Positions 32,776 to 45,821 of a stretch of 64,000 nt of DNA are shown piece by piece. Positions within the stretch are counted from its first letter, which is position 1. Each line of letters starts with the position of its first letter. The notes beneath the pieces were generated by a model that ran no database searches, had not been told where the DNA came from, and saw nothing but the letters and a program-made list of their open reading frames with translations. Source of the stretch: Diphasiastrum complanatum (Eukaryota; Streptophyta; Lycopodiopsida; Lycopodiales; Lycopodiaceae); assembly GCA_029204225.1 (NCBI GenBank), contig CM055096.1, positions 71,734,849 to 71,798,848 on the forward strand, in the 5' to 3' direction. The translations under genes and the position numbers were made by a program.

Positions 32776-33900
32776 CTACCAAATTGTGCCAATCTCTTTT
32801 ATTGCACACTCACCATCATTGGCCATGAAGATTACCTTTTTGTCACCTTCAAGTGCCATCAATGATGAATAATACTCTTTATGAAATGTCATATGTGATG
32901 TAGCTCCACTATCAATCCACCAAGGATCAATATCTCCATGATTATCCAACAAGCATGATGACATATTAAAACCATCATTTGAGATTTGTTCATCAACAAG
33001 ATCTAGATTGCTTTGCTTCTCCACCTTGATCTCTCTTCTTCTTGAAGCAATCACTAGAAAAATGTCCTTTGATTCCACAATAGAAACATTTGGGCTTAAG
33101 TCTATCTTTCTTCTTGTCAAAAAAAAGTAGAAGGCTCACCTTGATCTTGCCCTTTAGACCACTTGATTTTGCCCTTGCTCTTGAATTTGTCTTTTGAGAC
33201 CATAGCTTACTCCTCTCCAACTTGAGATGTAGAAGATGATCTTTCTCTTTCTTGGAGTCTAAACTCTTCAGCCACCAAGACCTCTTGCAAGTCCTCCATA
33301 TTTGGCAATGTCTTTTGAATTGCAAAACTTTGCACCAAGTTAGCAAGATCATCCAACAAGCCATTTAAAACAACTTGAACAAGCTTCACGGCTAAAAGCA
33401 TGGTTTGGTGGTACAAAAAAAGAACCCATTTTTCATTCTACCCTTTGGGCTTGATAGATGCTACCCATGAGTTAATGCAATGGAGAGCCTAGTAATGATG
33501 GGCCTACCCTCTTGGATTATTGGGTGGTAAGTGGTGGGCGTAACTTTCAAATCAAAAGCATGAGCACTTTCAGCCTTCTTTTGAAGACTTTGAAAAAAAT
33601 TTCTCCTTAGGGTTAGAATTCTAGATGTAGAGTTGGACTCACAAACCTTCTTCAAGGTTTCCCGAGCTTTACTGGATGTAGTGCACTTACCAACTTCCTT
33701 GAGAAGTTCATTAGTCACATTTATCTTGATCACATGAAGAGCTTTCTTTGTTGTCCTATCATACCTAAATTGTTCTTGAGGTGCCAAAGTTCTCTCCTCC
33801 ACACCTACAACAATATCCATCAACTCATTCATCTCTAGCAAGGACTCCATCCTCACCTTCCAAGTTGAATAGTTGCTTTGAGATAAGCCTATCATTGCTC
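32776..33900 (-). mobile_element. Copia gag-protease fragment
   Basis: On the minus strand, gag begins near 33895 (GLSQSNYSTWKVRMESLLEM), with RETLKKVCESNSTSRILTLR (UBN2-type gag). After frameshifts a CCHC knuckle, CFYCGIKGHFSSDC (about 33090-33050), is followed by the protease, WWIDSGATSHMTFHKEYY (about 32920), with the catalytic DSG intact. It ends around 32776 with no integrase or RT, so the 3' half is missing. Confidence 0.85.
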
Positions 33901-34483
33901 AACAACATGAAGCTTCCATTTGTAGCCATGTTGCCATGATTGATCTTCTTCTTCGAACATGTTCCAATGCACCTAGGACTCTCTTGAAAATTACAAATGA
34001 TGACAAGAAAAAATCACAAAGATTTGGAGAAAATCTAGTCTCTCTTTTTCTCTCCTCTAGCAAATCTAGCACATAGAATTGATGATATCTTGATCAGAAT
34101 TGGTTTACCACAATATAATGAGATTTTGACACTCCTAAGATTGAAGCACATTCTTGAAAAGTCCAACCGTACTTCAAAATCAAGAGATCCTATCAGTTTT
34201 AGAGTTTTCACAAAATTGCAAAATTTTGAATCAACTTGACACAAATTCCAATGGAATGCCACATCCACAATCATGAGCAATTTTTGTCTCCACATTCCAG
34301 TAAGTGGATTAAAAAATCGGCCTACTCCAAGTGATTTGACCTAAAATGAAGCTAGGATCACATATCCACTTTCTACACTTGAAAATGCTTGATTTGAGAT
34401 AGAAACCACTCCAATTCACAATAGAATTGATGGTGCCCTCAAATTCACCTCTTAATTTGGAGAATACATCAACTTTAGCTTGC

Positions 34484-34500
34484 AACCTGTTCTAATACCA
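34484..34500 (-). promoter_or_regulatory. Primer-binding site of the 33-kb copia fragment
   Basis: The minus strand reads TGGTATTAGAACAGGTT, the usual initiator tRNA-Met-like site. It lies about 590 bp upstream of the gag start, in the same orientation. Confidence 0.75.
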
Positions 34501-35000
34501 TGTTAGAAAATCATATCCAAAACACACTTAATAGATTAATAGGATCTTGGCTAAATTTGGATGCACATCTAGAATCAATCGCAAGCTAGAATTCATACAT
34601 CTACCATGCTAGAATTGAGATATTCATGTAGATATGATCATAATCACTAATATTTGATATGGTACTATCCTTTTCCATACAAAAAAAACAGCAAACAATC
34701 CTTCACACGTGTGGATCCAAATACAACAAGAAAATTCACATTCTATACACTAGAACTCAAAATATAATGAGAAATATAAAAGAGGTAAACATAGAATTCG
34801 AATCAAAAGAGAAAAGTTCTCCACATAAAATGAGAACAACAAAATTAATTCTCCATGTTGGTACAACTATTTATAGCAGCCATAATAGCAACTTGTCCTA
34901 CTTGCCCTAAAATAGCAACTTCTAGGTACTTCACCAAAAATCTAGTTTTTAGTGACTGAATGCAATGTATCTATATTAGCCAATTAGAGTACGTCTAAAT
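34501..35000 (-). repeat. Probable 5' LTR remnant of the 33-kb copia fragment
   Basis: The LTR should end (minus strand TTTTCTAACA) right at 34501 next to the PBS. I cannot find its other end or a matching 3' LTR, so the right border is a guess. Confidence 0.4.
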
Positions 35001-35149
35001 CTACCTTATCCACATATCTACTCCCAAAAATAGTACAAACACTATTTAGGCCTTTATTGACATAAAAAAATCTATTTCTAAGTTGAAATTCCAAGTTGGC
35101 CTTATAAATGCCAAAATAACTCAGCTAAACTAGTTGAATTTTTCACAGG

Positions 35150-35700
35150 TGAGCAATGTGATGAAATGTCATTGGTGGCGGTGAGTCAAATTCCATCAAG
35201 AGAAGAGTGGTACTTGGTTTCAAAAGTATCATATCACATGACTTCTCTTTAAGACTGATTTTCCACCATTGAGAAGAATGATGAAAATTTAAGATTCATT
35301 CTAGAGATAACAATGCACAAAGAATTAAAGGTGTTAGAGGTACTTGCATCAAGACAAAAGGGAAATATTTAAAATGCAATGTTGGTTTCAAATTTGGCAA
35401 AGAATTTACTAATAGTTGGTTTTTTGAAAGATTAAAGCTACCAAGTTAAATTTTACAGAGATAGATTCTTTGTCAAAGACCTAAAAAATCAATTCGAGAT
35501 AATTGAACAAAGCACACAAGTGGATCATAAACTCCATGTCTTGGAAATTGTTTTGGATCAATGTGCAAGTGCAAGTAGCACCAATCATGAGTAGAGCTCT
35601 TTATGGGATGAGAAGTTTGGCCATCTCAACTCTAGAATTTAAAGCAATTGCATGAGCCTAGTGATGGTCAAAGACCTACTCTTTAGACTTGATCTAACTT
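35150..35700 (+). pseudogene. Copia protease to GAG-pre-integrase fragment
   Basis: The plus strand reads WYLVSKVSYHMTS, which aligns to the copia protease WYLDSGASxHMT with Asp and Gly mutated. ENLRFIL follows, and KGVRGTCIKTKGKYLKC in another frame. About 200 bp on, LWDEKFGHLNSRI and KQLHE match the LWHxRxGHLN...LKQLH pre-integrase zinc region. Frequent frameshifts show it is old. Its orientation is opposite to the 33-kb fragment. Confidence 0.6.
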
Positions 35701-36234
35701 ACACTAGGATAGGTTACCCACGTGGGTCCATGGCCTCACATGTGCGGCACCCACTTATGTACATAATTTACATTATTTGACATAGCTAGATTTGCCAACA
35801 TAGGCAAATTTTCACACGAAGGTTAGTTGTCAAGATCTATCTCAGAGAAGATTTCTAGTGATTTTAAGATTGTTCTGCATAAACAAAAAACTCTTGCCGA
35901 GTCGAAAAAGTGTTCTAATACTACATAGAAATCTTCACTAAGCCTATCATAGCTTTTTCATAGTGTTTTCTATCTCCAATTAAGAGGATGAAGGTTAATT
36001 TGATCAGAATTACCAGATATAGTGGTTTCAGTAATTACTTACACCAATTGTTTATTGAACTCTCACCTTGGTAATCATCGCCAGTATCATCATTAAGTTT
36101 AGATCAATTCCATTTAGCTATTGAGAAGTCAGTGAAGATTACTAAGTTGTACAAGGGCCGTTACGATCAGATTTTTTCATTTTTAGAGTATAGCCTAGTT
36201 GATCACATTACAATCTCAAAAATCATTTTGATGG

Positions 36235-37145
36235 ATGAAACTTAGATCAGGTAAGGCATTACCACCCCTAAACCATCAAGATCTATTTTTAGTGAGACAA
36301 CTAGAATTCACTACTCTATTGATTACAAAGAGTTTCCATGATCTGAAAATTTTTAATCTCAAGAGATGGATCAGGAAGATCAAGAGTATGATCTGCCACC
36401 ATCATGTCTTATTATCAGAAGAACACCTTGTCTGGAGATACTGAAATATACTGGAGTCACATATCCAATAAGATTTATTAAAATTTATAGAGAAACTTGT
36501 GAGATCTATGGTGAAGTTAATCCAAAGGATAAACTTAAGCTATTTCCAATGGCACTTACAGAAGCAGCACTAAATTGGTATTTTAACCAAACTCCAAAAA
36601 TGAAAATCAATAAAAGTTGTATTGATCACATGCTTCAAGCCAAGGAAGTTTCTCGAAGATCCATTCATCCAAAAATGACTCGTGATCATGCCATAATCAT
36701 GTGGTTTTCAGACGGATTGCCAAAAAGCATCAGTCGTGAACTTAAGCAAAGAAAGCAGTATACTACTTTGGTGCAAGCAATAGAAATGCAATGCAATAAA
36801 AAGATGAGGAGTCTATTGATGAACCACATACTGGGATGTTGAGTTATACATCAGGGCACACTACCACAACTTCTACCACCATTGCATATACCAACATCAA
36901 TGCAATTTTGGACTTGTTGATGGAGTAGTTCGAAAAGATAGGTAAAAAACAATAGATGTAGATGGAACAAATGCAAGATGAATTTGATGCGAAACTAAAA
37001 ACATTAGAAGAAAATAATGCTAAGGTTGGTAAAGCTACCGACAAGTTGATGCGACAACAATATCCTAACATGGAGAATGTATGGTGTGGAATCTATGTTG
37101 GAAACCATTCAAAAATTGAATGTCCTGTGAAAAATATCAACTAGT
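36235..37145 (+). pseudogene. Ty3/gypsy gag fragment with decayed zinc knuckle
   Basis: MKLRSGKALPP is the common plant Ty3 gag opening. After a gap come DLPPSCLIIRR, FIKIYRETCEIYGEVNPKDK and LKLFPMALTEAALNWYFNQT (gag core), then DGLPKSISRELKQRK. A late WCGIYVGNHSKIEC retains Cys-x2...His-x4-Cys of a CCHC knuckle but has lost the second Cys. No protease or RT follows. Confidence 0.75.
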
Positions 37146-37639
37146 TTAATTTAGTCATGTTGAGTAGTCATGTTAGATCTAGGGGTATGGAAGAGATCTA
37201 GAAACTTCCATAAGTTGATAAGCTTGTGTAAGAGCATCCAAATAGGTCAATAGGTTGTTATAAATAGGCTACAAGCATGGAAGGAATCCATCTCTCTCAT
37301 TCTTCTCTCATTCATTCTTATGGAAGATATCTCTTTGAGGGTTCTACATCCATTTTTGCATATTTGAGATGATATAGTGGATACTTGTGTATATAATGTT
37401 ATTTTTCTTATGTGTATGAGTTCCCACATGTGAGTACTATTGTAGTACTACTGTTGTACGGACTGGAACATTAAATTAACTTACATAAGTGATTTTGACA
37501 GGTTCTTATTGAGTTTAGATCTTCTATGTGTAGTAGATGCTTGATTTCTACATTTGTAATGATGGTAGATGTGCTTCCCAATTAAGCCAAAGATCAAAGG
37601 GCATAATTAGGTCTTTTGTGATCTGATTTTTTCACATGT

Positions 37640-37770
37640 CCAACAATGGAGAAAAGAGTGAACAACAACTACTATCATCTGTGCAATTTTATTGGTCATG
37701 AAATAGCCTTTTGTTCATTCAATCCAAGGGTTATTCAACATCGCTATCACAAGTACATATTTCATGAAGG
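37640..37770 (+). pseudogene. Short zinc-knuckle-like gag scrap
   Basis: NNNYYHLCNFIGHEIAFCSF resembles a CCHC knuckle with the second Cys replaced by Phe, followed by NPRVIQHRYHK. It probably belongs to the same decayed gag family as the fragment at 36.2-37.1 kb. Confidence 0.35.
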
Positions 37771-40590
37771 ACTCAAATGGAATGGAAGACATGGTAAAAT
37801 GCATTCACTTGGATAGCCAAAGCCATTGGCACTACCATTGGATCTTATGCTCTGATCCACAAATCTCATGTGTTAAACCCAATCAAATAGCCATAGCAAT
37901 AAAGCTAAAGTTAAAATCAAAATAACCACATAACATTCATGTTGATATAGCCATAGAATGAAAATCACAAATAGAGCTTCAAAGAATTATCAATAGAATT
38001 GAAAGGGGTGGAAGCAAATCAATACAAACATGAGATCTAGCAAGGTCTATTCTCAAGGCTCACATTCACAAAGAGGAGGCTAAGCTCTCTCATTTTCAAA
38101 TGAGCCAAAAGATTCTCAAAATAATGTCTCTTGCCTACTTATAGACAATACCCTAACTTAACTAACCATAACTATCTTGAAAGTTGTCTTATTGAGTTTA
38201 CATTGGGCCCTTGTTGGCCTATTATCCCTATTTGAATACTTTGGAGGGCCTAAATAGGGAACCGCCTTGTTCTTAATGCTAATAGCTCCTTTAGGGCCTA
38301 CAAAGCTTACAATGGATATTAAATTCCATTGTTAAGCATTGATGTACTAAAAGTACATGACAATTGATTTTGTGCATGCACTACCTTAGTAATACTGCAC
38401 CTTTCAAAAACTGACTTCAAAATTTTAGATCTCCTTAGGAACTTCAAATGTAGCAATGTGACCAAATATTATTTTCCAATTCAACACTAAAGTCATTTGA
38501 ATTACATGAATTGATTCGTCATCAATGTCAGTGTCGTTGAGTCTCACTCTAGTTTTTTACCTTTTTCAATCTTCACTTTTTTCAACTTAATGACAAATTT
38601 TAATTTTCCCTTACGATCTGTACGAAGAAGATTGTTGGTAAACATTTGTAAATAAAATATGGACAAAAACATACAAAGTCAAAGAAAAAAATTTATACCA
38701 TCATTGTTGATTCAATAATGATGAACTTTCATCACTTGAATTCTTTCTAAATCCAAAAAAACGTTTATCTTGGTTGTGGTAATAAAAGCAATTGTTGTTT
38801 TCTTTTTTCTTGTTGTTGATAACAAAACTATTCTCAATATGCTTGCAAACTTGTGTATATGGAGGCAAAATCAAGTGTCATTGCAAACCTTCTCATTTTG
38901 TCATTTTTCAAAACTTTCTTAAGTTATTATCTATGGTGCTTGCGACTAAATCCTCCTTGGTCACATGCGTAAACCATATCTTCCACATAGATATATGTTT
39001 TAGATTTGCAAACCAACTTATGTGCAATTTTGATTGAGTGAACTCTTTTGATTCCTTTGTAACTAAGTTTTGAAATATCTTTACCCCTTAGTAAAATGCT
39101 CGACATATTTCATCAATTAGAATCTTCACCAATAATTTCTTGCAAAAACATTTTTGTCTCACTCACAAGACATTTCATGGCTCCACTAGTAGGTTTCAAT
39201 CCATCAATTTTACAGTCTCTTCGAAACTTGAGAATTAATATTCTTTGATATATTAAGATTTTGTTGGATGATGTACAATTTCTTTCAAAGAATTCACATA
39301 ACAATTGCAATTTTGCAATGCTTGCAAGTTCTTATTCATGCATAGTGTTTTGACTTTGTTTATTTGAAAATCTATTGCTTTACAATAGCCCAAAAGCCCT
39401 TGATTGTCATCTTTGATGAATCTTAATTATATCATAGAAATGAGAGCAATTACTTGTACATATTGGATTGGGTAGATACAACTCACGATCTATATTTAGT
39501 TTACCTTCTAACCTCTAGGAGTTTATCTCATGTCTAATCAATCTAATCACATGCATCCTTGGTTGTGAAATATACTTTATCTAAGTTTACATGCGCTTGT
39601 TATTTGATTGCAATTTCCGTCAAGAATTATCAAGTTAACTATTAGCAAAATTTGGTGGTAAATTTCAATGCAATCTAATTGCTAAATGATTATTGCATGA
39701 AAAGTGAACTAGGCATGTTTAATGATGCTTTTGAAAAGTGAAGTTCAATTAGACATGCTTTTGGAATTGTATTGAGGGTACATTTGAAATTTGATATACA
39801 GGTTTTATGTCATACCTATGGTCCTAGGTGAGATGAAAGTCAACAAAGTACAATCTATACTCTAGTTTCACCTTACAAGATAACAATTAAATTAGAAAAA
39901 AAAACTCCTTTAGTCCTACATTTAGGTCTTAACTTTTGCTCACCCTACGCTAACCCAAACACCTGACTCATATGAGTGATTAGCACTTACCAATTAGCAC
40001 TAGATAGATTATAATTTAAAGTTTCCAATCTCTTTACTAGTAGAGTTCCATCTTTTTCCAACTCAATAAAGGAGAATCTTCTTCGATGGGTATATCTTCC
40101 TTAGATGCTCTCCATTGTTCTTCCACCATCTCGTTTTCTTTTGATCCGGATCTCTCCAAGTTGTTGCGGGACAAGCACGCGTACACAGGGGCCAGATATT
40201 TCATATTGGTACAAATTACGATGAAAGGATGAAATATAACTTTATTGTGTTCAGCGTCGTTTGCACGTGCAGGTCCAATTTGATATGTCGACTTTTCTCG
40301 GTTCCCAGATTACGAGAAATATGAGCCACAATGGTCATCGATAATCAATACGGCCCACCTTGCACAAAGTAAGATTAATAGAAATATCAGCCACAAATTA
40401 TCATCAAAAATCAGTACGGCCCACCTTCCACAAAGTAAGATTTCCTTCGTTCAATTTTATCAGTTCGCACGTCGTTCCACTTCATGGAATCTTAAAATGC
40501 TAGTCTCAGAGATCATTCTCGCTATCTACATTTACAGATTGAGTGGTTATATTTTGTCGAATAGAATATCTTTCAACAGTAAGTATTGCA
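37771..40590. other. Intergenic AT-rich DNA, nothing recognised
   Basis: Only short unconvincing frames are visible. One minus-strand frame at 39113-39310 is long enough to note but has no family resemblance I can name. Confidence 0.45.
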
Positions 40591-40599
40591 GATTAGACC

Positions 40600-40960
40600 T
40601 GGGTGTGACGAGCAGTGACCTTTGGATCTATTTCCGTTGCAATGGTACAAACAGGCATGTTCAAAAGTACTATCATGGCTCCGTTGCTAAGCATTATGGA
40701 TAGTTTCAACCTCCATCTTACAGTCCATCCTCAAGATTTTCCTCTTCTACTTGTTTATGGTGAAAAAGATGCGTTCCTTGATGCTGTAATGGGTGTACAA
40801 CACCTTTTGATTGAGCTCCCATCTCAGCACGGTATTGTTTATTTACCCAACTATGCTCATGAAGATAATCTCCTTAGCATATCAGCAAACAAGCTGCATG
40901 TCTCTCAGTCGGTCATCCAATTTCTCCGTAGTAGACTATATTGTGACTCAGCTGTTTTGC
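40600..40960 (+). pseudogene. AB-hydrolase lipase pseudogene fragment (C-terminus)
   Basis: In one frame QTGMFK is followed, after a one-base shift, by KYYHGSVAKHYG, then, after another shift, by DFPLLLVYGEKDAFLDAVMG, VQHLL, VYLPNYAHEDNLLSISANKL and SVIQFLRS. This is the C-terminus of the plant acid/gastric-type triacylglycerol lipase family. It keeps the catalytic Asp (YGEKDAFLD) and His (NYAHED). The Ser-bearing GxSxG part is missing, and at least two frameshifts are present, so it is a fragmentary pseudogene with no parent visible in the window. Confidence 0.7.
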
Positions 40961-41099
40961 TTGAGATCCATTATACATCCAAGAACACATGTATGTGCAA
41001 TTATATACGCCCAAGAACAAATTCACCTGCAAGACCATGCGTTTCAAAGACTAAACAGTTTTCGAAAAATTTCATCATGAACATATGTCACATTATAAA

Positions 41100-41895
41100 T
41101 GCATGATTGAAAGTTTCCACAAAAGAATTTGCTTGTAATATGATTTCATGAATTTGTCCCCGAGGAATGCAAAGAATTCAATATAATGTATGGAGTGCTT
41201 GAGAGATGAATTTTACAAGTTAGACTAGCAAAGGATTTAGTACAGTGTATGGAGGTCATTTGAGAGGTGAATTTTCCAACTAGATTTCCAAAGGATTACT
41301 AAGTGCTTTTGAAAGATCAATTTTATAAGTTAAATTTGCACATGAGGATGAACTCTCAAGTATATACCTTATTAAATCAATTTGAAATAAAAATCTACTC
41401 TTTAATCTTCCATTAAATAATGGTCACTTTATGTAGGTAACACCTTCAAACAAGGCTTGGAAAGTGTTAACAAAGGTAGATTATAATAGTTTCAAACAGG
41501 TCAAGTGAAGCTTGAGATGCTAATGAGATGCTTCAAAGCTCCTTAAAAGTTTTTTTCTTCTTAAAATGGTATCAATATTACTATGTAGGAATGGAGACCA
41601 CAAATACACAATTTGTTCATCATGAGTTGTAATCATTCAGCATCATATGCTACTCTATGACAATTACACAATCAACCACTATATTAGAAGCAAGGAAACA
41701 TAGCAGAGAGCGGAGCTCACACACACAAACACACCATTAGCCTTTAGAATCGTACACTCTCATTATCAAAATTGATGGTATACTATGTGGAGGAATGGGT
41801 TCATGAATGTTTTTGATAGTACCCAACCATGTGACTTGACTGCTAAAGTATGACAAAATATAACATCTATATACTAATACCAAGTTTATTTTCCT
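41100..41895. other. Non-coding; probably includes 3' LTR of the 42-kb copia element
   Basis: On the minus strand a purine-rich AAGGGGCAGT (41909-41900) follows the copia coding end, as a polypurine tract would. The 3' LTR should lie to the left, but no second LTR was found to define it. A diverged AAGGATT-containing phrase recurs at about 41165-41330. Confidence 0.35.
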
Positions 41896-41899
41896 AATA

Positions 41900-43130
41900 C
41901 TGCCCCTTAGTGATAAGCATGTTTTCTACAATGTTCATCGATGATCTAAAAAATGCAAACAATGTTGTCTTTGCTAAAGGCTTGGTGAAAATATCCATCG
42001 CTTGGTCATGTGTAGAACAACATGCACAAAGTGATAATGAACCTCAACATGTTTCATATGTGCATGAAATTCAAGATTCTTTGTTATCTATATGTAGCTT
42101 TGACTGTCACAAAATATGGTGGTGGCTACAAATTGAAGTAACAACAACTCTAAAAAGTTCTTTTCAATCGAATGGATTTAAGTACTACAAATATAGCTTG
42201 AAATATACTAAGCTTTAGTTGAAGATAGTGCGATAGTAGCTTGCTTATTGCTCTTCCCTCACATAGCAGAGCTTTTTTAGCATAAAAACGTAACTTGAAA
42301 TAGATTTTTTTCTTCTATACTATTGTGTCATAGTAAGCATGAGACATAAGATCATCAGAGGATATATATACTCTAATCCATATTTAAATGTGCCATTTAG
42401 ATACTTGAGAACAAATTTTATCACTTCTCCAATGAATTTCCTTGTACTTGTCATAAATTGATTGATTACACCAATTGTATATGGGATATCTAGTCTTGTA
42501 ACATTCAAGTAGATCAAGAAATCAAACAACTATCTGATTCATAAAGTAGTATTGATTGCATCCTCATCAACACAGTTTGTTAGCTTAACATTTGGCTCCA
42601 TTAGTGTAGAAGCAAGTTTCATGTAACCCATCCAAATCTTTCTTCTTGAACTCCAATGACAATATGTGTTTGACTTTGGCTAGCATCTTATCACAAACTA
42701 TGACCAAAGTAATGTGATAGTCCTTACACAAGATATAGAAATAAGGATTACACTCAATTCATATAAAGCCACAATTGAGAAGAAAGTTGTGAATATGAGC
42801 ATACCAATCTCTATAATAGCTTCAAACCATAAAGAACTTTATTCAATCTAAAGATAACATATTTTGCTTTTTTGAAATAATGAAGCCTTGTGATTGTGAG
42901 ATATAGACTTCTTCATCCAATACCATTCAAAAAAGTACTCTTCATATGGATTTGATAGATATGTCCTCTAGCCTCATCTAAGTATAGATTTAAATACAAT
43001 TCTAGAAATTGTCATCTTTCTTTGAATGTATGTGCTAGGCTCATTGTCATTTACACTTGTTTTTTCTAGCTCATTGAAACACAATGATCTAAAGCGCATT
43101 TGACTTTTTAAGTTTTGAATAATCATCTTT
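41900..43130 (-). pseudogene. Copia pol fragment: RT through RNase H end
   Basis: Minus strand from right to left: MKSTFLNG then DEEVYISQSQGF (the LNGxLDEEVYMxQPxGF box, about 42960-42890), RLNKVLYGLK (about 42840), and KKDLDGLHET. At 42529-42320 come IYLNVTRLDIPYTIGVINQF, KYLNGTFKYGLEY and related motifs. Near 41970-42130 scattered CDSQSY, KNLEFHAHMKH and MDIFTKPL end the RNase H. Frameshifts are frequent. Domain order is normal, so it is one decayed element. Confidence 0.8.
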
Positions 43131-43506
43131 TGCATTCATATTCTCTTTTCTCATCATTTAAGCTCTTGCAAAGGTATTCAAGGAGAATCAGATAAGTTGC
43201 TCTATAAGACACATAGAATTTACATAGAAGCCAAATTTACTATTAAATAGTTGTGAATGTGTGTACAACATGGATTGTCAAGGACACTACCTTTTTTGGG
43301 TAGAAATGCCCTTAAAAAGAAGTTTATTGTTTAACATTCTAAATTGGGTCCGCTAGAGATAAAGAGACTATGATTGTTTATATCAGATTTGCAGGTGTGT
43401 ATTTCTAATAATTGGTTAATAATTACTTTTGTTGTGGGACAGCTGGCCGTCGGCTCCTCTCTCTCACTCTCGCTCTAGATCTAGCTCTGTCTCTCGCAAT
43501 CTAGCT

Positions 43507-43687
<181 letters not shown>

Positions 43688-43689
43688 TT

Positions 43690-44434
43690 TGCAAGATCTC
43701 TCAGTATTGGTCTGATAAACCTCTTTCTTGTTGATCGTGCTCTTTCTGATCGTGTTGTGGCTGATCCAGGACTTTCTTGTTGATCGTGATTTATTTGATC
43801 GAGCTCTTTGTCTGATTGATTAGTCTATGCGCAGAATAGTAGACAATTTCAGCATGGGTAGTCTTCAGGGCAATAATATAGATCTCACAGATTCAATTCT
43901 AGATATTCTAGCAGTTTCTCCTACAATGCATGAGACATACGCAAGTGATCCCAGCATGGAACCTCGTCACTGCACCAACAAAGCTGCAATGAGGGACTAC
44001 TGGGCTGGTAAGAAATGAGAATCGAGAATGAAAGAAATGTTTTTTAGGAGGCTTGAAGATTGACCTTCAGTAGATGACGTCAAAACAAGAAAACGAATCT
44101 GTTTAGCTATGGAAAAATATTGGCGAAGACATACACAACAATTTCAATAGGTATTCAGAGGGAGATATTCCAGGAACTACTTCTGCAACCAACTTTTTGG
44201 GAGCTGCAGATATAATACTGTTGAAAGCATCTTGTTTCTAACATCCGTAACACCCTCAGTCAAATTAAGGTTCCCCACTCGGCGAATGAACTCTTCATGA
44301 AGAGATCTTCGCTTGTGATGGTACTAAATAAAGCTGATGGCACAATGAATCTCCCTCATTTGAGAATTATAGGTGCTTCGGGTGTTCATCGTAGAAATAT
44401 TGTTGCAGTCAGTTCTCGCCTTAACATTAAGGAT
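43690..44434 (+). other. Unrecognised sequence interrupted by copia element H
   Basis: A plus-strand frame 43827-44018 (MGSLQGNNIDLTDSILDILA region) and a second open stretch ending at the insertion site (KADGTMNLPHLRIIGASGVH, SSRLNIK) look coding-like. The latter continues in frame beyond the element at 51167 as DDEEVLP then a stop. I recognise no family. It could be an older transposon or a broken host gene. Confidence 0.3.
44430..44434. repeat. Target-site duplication AGGAT (left) of element H
   Basis: AGGAT precedes TGAAGAAAC at 44435, and the same 5 bp follow the 3' LTR at 51162-51166. Confidence 0.9.
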
Positions 44435-45707
44435 TGAAGAAACAAGATGTTTTTAGTGCCAAAGCTTTGCTAGCCCTCCACTCTATTTTTGACAAAAAAG
44501 CCACAAGAAGCGAAATTGTTCGCGAACAATTTCGCGACACATGACACGAAATTGTTTCATGACACAAAATCATTCTTGCTCCACAAACGGCCAAGAAGAT
44601 CAGCCAAGTACCATGGGGTACAAATATTTGATCAGATATCATGACATTAGCAGAAGTACTCTAGATCATGGCTAATCTGCCACTCTTGTAATTCGCGACT
44701 AGTTGCAGATGTTTAATCTTTCTAATTTGTAAGTTACACGACGCAACACGAAAAAGTTCGCGAGCTATATACTTTCTATTTGATGCATAATACTAAGCTA
44801 GAAAGCAAGACAAGAAGTCAAGAAGACGAAAAATATAAAATACATGTCCGCTTGTGAGCAAGACAATTTTGTAGAGGATTTGTAGATCCAGAAGTCCGCT
44901 AGTAAGCGAGACATTATTCGTGAGAGAACTGTATTTCTCTCATGCCAATGCATTGCATGGATCTATCATGTAGTGCTTGAAAAATCAAAAGATTAATAGA
45001 TAATATTGTAGCTGTTATGCACATATTAATCCGTATGATTGTATGATCTCGAATGTAATTTTGTCTGCAACTATTCGTGTGTCTGATTCACTTGTCTATT
45101 CAATTGCGCACTTTGGTTTGATCTTGTTGAATGCTATATTAATCTGTTAACGTAGATCAGCAGTGTCTGTCTGCACTCAGAAGGATTGTAGGAATGATAT
45201 AGCCAACAATGACCAGCAATCATATCTGAATTCTTGATGAGCTGATTTTGTTCGCAAATGCTTTCGCTTCGCTTCATGTTTTGCTTCATTTCGCTTCATG
45301 ATCACTTAGCTATAAGTGCAAATCAATTTCAGAGCTCACTTAAGTTTCACTTCGTTTCATTCTATTTTGTTTTGTTTTGTCTCGTCTCGTTATAGAGCTT
45401 GATTGATCTTTTCGCGAATCCTTTCATTTCGTTTTGTTTCGTTTCGCGATCTCTATGCTTCCAGCATGAATCAATGTCAGAGCTCGTTTAAGTTTTGCTT
45501 CGCTTTGTTTCGTTTCGTTTTTGTTTAGATTTTGTCTCGTTTCGTTTTGTTGTGTTACATAGCCTGATTGATCCAACACGAATTATTCTTGAACAGAAAT
45601 AATTTGAATTTCAAGAAAGTTTCGTGAATCATTTGAGAGACCTTTTATCAGTTTGTCACCTGAGTTTTAGCTGAAATTTGCATTTTCTGAGCGTATTTTT
45701 TGCATCA
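44435..45707 (+). repeat. 5' LTR of element H
   Basis: It begins TGAAGAAACAAGATG and ends TTTTTGCATCA. Near its start is a perfect 26-bp palindrome (44510-44535) centred on TTCGCGAA. Its 3' third (about 45245-45560) is a degenerate array of TTTCG/CTTCG pentamers. The PBS follows two bases later. Confidence 0.92.
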
Positions 45708-45708
45708 G

Positions 45709-45722
45709 TGGTATCATAGCCC
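45709..45722 (+). promoter_or_regulatory. Primer-binding site of element H
   Basis: TGGTATCATAGCCC lies one base after the 5' LTR end. It is an initiator tRNA-Met-like site with two differences from the usual plant copia form. Confidence 0.85.
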
Positions 45723-45821
45723 TACCTTGTCATAGTGTGACATAGCCGAAAAGCTATCAGATCCAGGAGGCTAAGTATTCAAACAAACAACCATTAACAA
45801 GTGAATACAAAGTCAAGAGCA

